From positions 1-64,000 of the forward strand of contig NZ_JACONV010000014.1 of assembly GCF_014358015.1 (NCBI RefSeq): 64,000 nt of DNA. The letters run 5' to 3'. Made by a program: the position numbers and the translations under genes. Below, piece by piece: positions 60,937 through 64,000 of this stretch (the first letter of the stretch is position 1; each line of letters begins with the position of its first letter). The notes below the pieces were generated by a model, which saw nothing but the letters and a program-made list of their open reading frames with translations, was not told the DNA's origin and ran no database searches. The DNA is from Pseudomonas triticifolii. Its GTDB lineage: Bacteria > Pseudomonadota > Gammaproteobacteria > Pseudomonadales > Pseudomonadaceae.

Positions 60937-63678
60937 TTACTCGCTGGTTTGATCGAACACGCCGCCGGTCTTGACCGGTGGCTTCTCGACGTTCACCGAG
61001 TTCAGCGCTGAACGTGGCAGCGGGTTACTGGTGGTCGTCGACAGTTCCTGGCGGAACGAGTTGGTCAGTTTGGCGTTAAGGCGAATGTCCTGCGACGAAC
61101 CACCCAGCGACAGGTTGAAGGTGTCGGCGTCGACTACCCACTGATTGGTCTTGGTGTCGAAGTAGGCCAGCGAGCGATCGTTGAGCTCGATGGTCACGCG
61201 CTTGCTTTCACCCGGCTTGAGGAACACCTTTTTGTAGCCTTTGAGTTCCTTGATCGGGCGCTCGACTTTCGGGTTCTGCTGACCGACGTACAGCTGTGCC
61301 ACTTCCGAGCCGCCCACCTTGCCGGTGTTGGTCAGGTCAAACGAGACCTTGATCGGCGTGTTGCCCACCGCAACGCCCGGCGTCACGCTGATATTGCTGT
61401 AACCGAAGGTGGTGTACGACAGGCCATAGCCGAACGGATACAGCGGCTTGATGCCTTTCTTCTCGTAGCCGCGATAACCCAGCATCAGGTCATCCTTGTA
61501 GCTCATTTCGGCCAGCGAGTTCTGGTTGTCGAATTTCGGGAAGGTCGCGTAGATCGGGTTGTCTTCGATGTTGCGTTCGATACTGATCGGCAGCTTGCCC
61601 GACGGGTTGACCTTGCCGAACAGAATCTCGGCCAGGGCCTGACCACCGTTCTGCCCAGGATAGAAGGCATGCAGCGCTGCCGGAACCTGATCGATCCAGT
61701 CGCTCATTTTCAGACCTGTGCCACCGAACATGGTGACGACGGTGTTCGGGTTGACCTTGGCGATGCTCTGGATCAACTGGTTCTGGTATTCAGGCAGATC
61801 GAAGCTGTGGTCGAAACCTTCACCTTCGTATTCGTTGCTGTTACCTACTGCCACCACGACCGCGTCGTAGGCCGACAGATCCTGTGGCGCGTTCAGCGAC
61901 GCCCAGCTCATCTGTACGCCCACCAAACCGCCCATGGTCGACAGGTAGCCGGCACGGCGCGAGTATTCCAGCTTCACGTCATAAGACTGGCCTGCTTCGA
62001 GGCTGATCTTGGCGAACTCAGGAATGGTGGGCGGAATGCTGTTGCCCGGCAGTGGCTTGCCTTCACCGTTGTCGATGATCTTCTTGCCATTAACCCACAG
62101 ACGCACTGCGCCGTCGGCACGAACCTTGAACACCTGCTCGCCGCTTTCGGTCGGGGTGATCTTGCCGGTGTAACGAATCGAGGTCGAAGAGGTGTCGCCG
62201 TTGAGCGAACCTGCGGTCGAGCCTTTGCTGGTGTATGGGTCGGAGCCTGAGGTGTTGCTTTCGAACGGCAGGTCCTTGTCGTTGGCCCAGTCCAGGTCGA
62301 CGTGTTTTTCAGTACGGGTCACAGCCGCGTCGCCAGACCAGTCGGCGTTGCTGAAGTACTCGACTTTCATGCCCTGCGTGTCTTTACCCGTCTGGTCAGT
62401 GCTGCTCCAGGCCGTGGTGCTCGGGTCCAGCGACAGGCCATCGATGAACTCGACCTTGGTGTTGGGCGCCATCTGCTGCAGGCCGCTCAACTCGCTGATG
62501 TAATGGCTGGCCATGACATTGGCGCTGCCGAAGCCGGTAGGTGGCGCGTATTTGGCCAGGTTGCCGACCACCGCGATGCGCTTGGCTTTTTGCTTGTCCA
62601 GCGGCAGCAGGTTGTTTTGGTTCTTGAGCAGCACGATGCCTTCGCGGGCAGCGTTCAGTGCGACCTTGTTGCTGGTTGCGCTGTTCATGTTGTGCACGGT
62701 CGACGGGGTTTTACTGTCGAACTTGTACAGATAGATCTGCTTGAGGATGCGACGAACCTTGTCGTCGATGGTCGCAGCGCTGAGCTCGCCGCTGTCCAGG
62801 TAAGGCTTGAGCACCTTACTGTTCATCTGGTAGCCCATCATGTCCAGGTCGGTGCCAGCCTGAGCAGCGTTCAAGCCATGTACCACGGCGTTGTAGTCGC
62901 TCTGCACGAAGCCCTTGTAGCCCCATTCCTTCTTCAGGATCTGGCGAATCAAGTGGTCACTTTCGCAAGCGAAGTCGCCGTTTACCTTCTGGAACGCACA
63001 CATCATCATCGCGACGTTGCCGTTCTTCGATGCGGACTCGAAGGCAGGCAGCGACATCTCACGCAGTACGCGTTCGCTCATGATCTGGTCGAGGTTGAAA
63101 CGGTTGCTTTCCTGGTCGTTGGCCGCGTAGTGCTTGGCGTTGGCCCACACACCGCGAGACTGGATACCATTGATCACGCCCGGTGCCAGGCTGGCGCCGA
63201 GAAACGGGTCTTCACCGGAGAGGTATTCGAACGCACGGCCGCCATAAGGCATGCGGTACAGATTGACGCCTGGACCTGTGACGAACTGGTAGCCGCCGAT
63301 GGCAGTGTCATAACCCAACGCTCGGCCCAGATCGATTGCGCGACGTGGGTTCCAGGTGGCTGCCAGGTTAGGGCCGGACGGATAGACCACGCCCTGTGCG
63401 TTGCCTTCGCTGGTGTAACGCACACCCACGCCACCGTCAGCGCCGTGGATCTGCGGAACGCCGTAGTTGGAAAGGGGTTTCACATCCCAGCCACCGGTAC
63501 CGCCGATGTAGGTCAGCTTCTCTTCCTGGGTCATCTTGTCCAGGGTTTTTTGTGCGGCTTTCTCAGCACGGTCTTCGCGTGCCTGCAGCGTGGAAGCATC
63601 AGCGGCATGGACCTGCGACACGGCCAGTGCCAGCAAGGCCAGTGCGGAATGTGCACCCATCATCTTTCGTTTGTTCAT
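60937..63678 (-). CDS. Periplasmic beta-glucosidase, glycoside hydrolase family 3 with PA14 insert
   Basis: This 913-residue enzyme has a Sec signal peptide (about 25 residues, cleavage after SQVHA). The GH3 N-domain follows, with NAKHYAANDQE and the nucleophile D261 in FVQSDYNAVVHG. The GH3 C-domain (from about 340) is interrupted by a PA14 carbohydrate-binding insert (about 435-590; VEYFSNADWSGD, VRADGAVRLWVNGKKIID). It then resumes with the acid/base-containing region (VGNSNEYEGEGFDHSFDLP) and ends with a fibronectin III-like domain. Similar PA14-bearing GH3 enzymes hydrolyse plant beta-glucosides. ATG 63678 is chosen because it starts the signal peptide. It is monocistronic. Confidence 0.93.
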   Translation of the reverse strand: MNKRKMMGAHSALALLALAVSQVHAADASTLQAREDRAEKAAQKTLDKMTQEEKLTYIGGTGGWDVKPLSNYGVPQIHGADGGVGVRYTSEGNAQGVVYPSGPNLAATWNPRRAIDLGRALGYDTAIGGYQFVTGPGVNLYRMPYGGRAFEYLSGEDPFLGASLAPGVINGIQSRGVWANAKHYAANDQESNRFNLDQIMSERVLREMSLPAFESASKNGNVAMMMCAFQKVNGDFACESDHLIRQILKKEWGYKGFVQSDYNAVVHGLNAAQAGTDLDMMGYQMNSKVLKPYLDSGELSAATIDDKVRRILKQIYLYKFDSKTPSTVHNMNSATSNKVALNAAREGIVLLKNQNNLLPLDKQKAKRIAVVGNLAKYAPPTGFGSANVMASHYISELSGLQQMAPNTKVEFIDGLSLDPSTTAWSSTDQTGKDTQGMKVEYFSNADWSGDAAVTRTEKHVDLDWANDKDLPFESNTSGSDPYTSKGSTAGSLNGDTSSTSIRYTGKITPTESGEQVFKVRADGAVRLWVNGKKIIDNGEGKPLPGNSIPPTIPEFAKISLEAGQSYDVKLEYSRRAGYLSTMGGLVGVQMSWASLNAPQDLSAYDAVVVAVGNSNEYEGEGFDHSFDLPEYQNQLIQSIAKVNPNTVVTMFGGTGLKMSDWIDQVPAALHAFYPGQNGGQALAEILFGKVNPSGKLPISIERNIEDNPIYATFPKFDNQNSLAEMSYKDDLMLGYRGYEKKGIKPLYPFGYGLSYTTFGYSNISVTPGVAVGNTPIKVSFDLTNTGKVGGSEVAQLYVGQQNPKVERPIKELKGYKKVFLKPGESKRVTIELNDRSLAYFDTKTNQWVVDADTFNLSLGGSSQDIRLNAKLTNSFRQELSTTTSNPLPRSALNSVNVEKPPVKTGGVFDQTSE

Positions 63679-64000
63679 ACGGCTCTCCAACGACTTTCTA
63701 ATTAAAAAAACTGCCGACACACAGGCACTCGATTGAGCGCGTGTCTGTTTTGTTTTATTCAGGCAACAGCTATCCGCTATCGCGTCTTATCCCGGTGTTA
63801 CGGGATGCGATTCAGGGATGTTTAAATAAGTTTCTACTGTTTTTTATTGTGGTTTTTATTACGAAGAGTGACATCAATGAGCTACTAGTTGATGGCACTT
63901 TGAATTCGCAAAGCGTTACAATTAAGTCGAAAATCGAGCGTGATTGTCAAATAAAAGCGTATTTTTCTTGATTTCGGTGTTTTTTCTTTACAATTTAGGA
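63679..64000. other. AT-rich region upstream of the GH3 gene
   Basis: About 320 bases to the window end without a supportable gene. From about 63800 on it is strongly AT-rich relative to the rest of the window, with several T-runs. It should contain the GH3 promoter and may mark the edge of a region of different origin. A 76-codon plus-strand frame here is not convincing. Confidence 0.5.

Noticed and set aside
62302..63705. 467-codon open frame antisense to the GH3 gene
   Set aside because: Same reason: antisense frame over a strongly coding region, with low-complexity, unlike-protein composition.
63741..63971. 76-codon plus-strand frame in the AT-rich right edge
   Set aside because: Chance open frame in AT-rich DNA; no ribosome-binding site or family.

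Overview
The window looks like chromosomal DNA of a plant-associated fluorescent pseudomonad, most likely of the Pseudomonas syringae group. The support is: the core gene order (nuo operon, aceA, purB, hflD, mnmA, monomeric isocitrate dehydrogenase, cspD, clpS-clpA, infA, ate, aat, ftsK, lolA, rarA, crcB, serS, cysG, tus genes, yccA) runs as in Pseudomonas; the codon use is GC-rich; a CvsSR-like two-component system sits beside nuo; and an AprA/AprI serralysin pair is present. The assignment to the group rests on recognised proteins and remembered synteny, not on a database search.

Layout. 1-6.3 kb: queD (minus), then two small PepSY proteins overlapping a response regulator and sensor kinase (cvsR/cvsS-like), a Cache-type chemoreceptor and an AI-2E/PerM family membrane protein (all plus). 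6.3-21.2 kb: the complete 13-gene complex I operon nuoA-B-CD-E-F-G-H-I-J-K-L-M-N on the minus strand. 21.6-32.2 kb (all minus): isocitrate lyase aceA, an orphan secretin-N-domain protein, a GNAT, the uL16 hydroxylase roxA, purB, hflD, mnmA, a Nudix hydrolase and the monomeric NADP isocitrate dehydrogenase. A decayed 3' end of a second, dimeric-type isocitrate dehydrogenase lies at about 32.74-32.91 kb. 33-38 kb: cspD (minus), clpS-clpA (plus), infA, ate and aat (minus); all but cspD and infA belong to the bacterial N-degron pathway. 38.5-46 kb (plus): ftsK, lolA, rarA, crcB, serS, cysG. 46-50.3 kb (minus): a glutathionyl-hydroquinone reductase-like protein, tusD-tusC-tusB-tusE-trpD2 (sulfur relay for tRNA 2-thiouridine) and an unrecognised 193-residue protein. 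50.3-50.8 kb: a short probable gene remnant and tRNA-Ser(UGA). 50.9-64 kb: yccA, the secreted metalloprotease aprA with inhibitor aprI but without adjacent exporter genes, a SolA-like amine oxidase, a ketoglutarate-semialdehyde-type aldehyde dehydrogenase, a LysR regulator, a PAT-type acetyltransferase with an MFS transporter, a TetR regulator, and a large periplasmic GH3 beta-glucosidase with a PA14 insert.

How parts work together: central carbon and energy metabolism (complex I, the glyoxylate/TCA branch point of ICL versus ICDH), tRNA modification (queD, mnmA, tusBCDE), regulated proteolysis (ClpAPS with two aminoacyl-tRNA-protein transferases), and host- or environment-facing functions (CvsSR, chemoreceptor, AprA, GH3). 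I found no CRISPR array, insertion sequence, prophage or obviously new multi-gene system. The best leads are the dimeric-ICDH relic, the protease lacking its neighbouring exporter, a perfect dyad upstream of aceA resembling an RccR operator, a Fur-box-like sequence upstream of nuoA, and the unrecognised gene pair beside tRNA-Ser.
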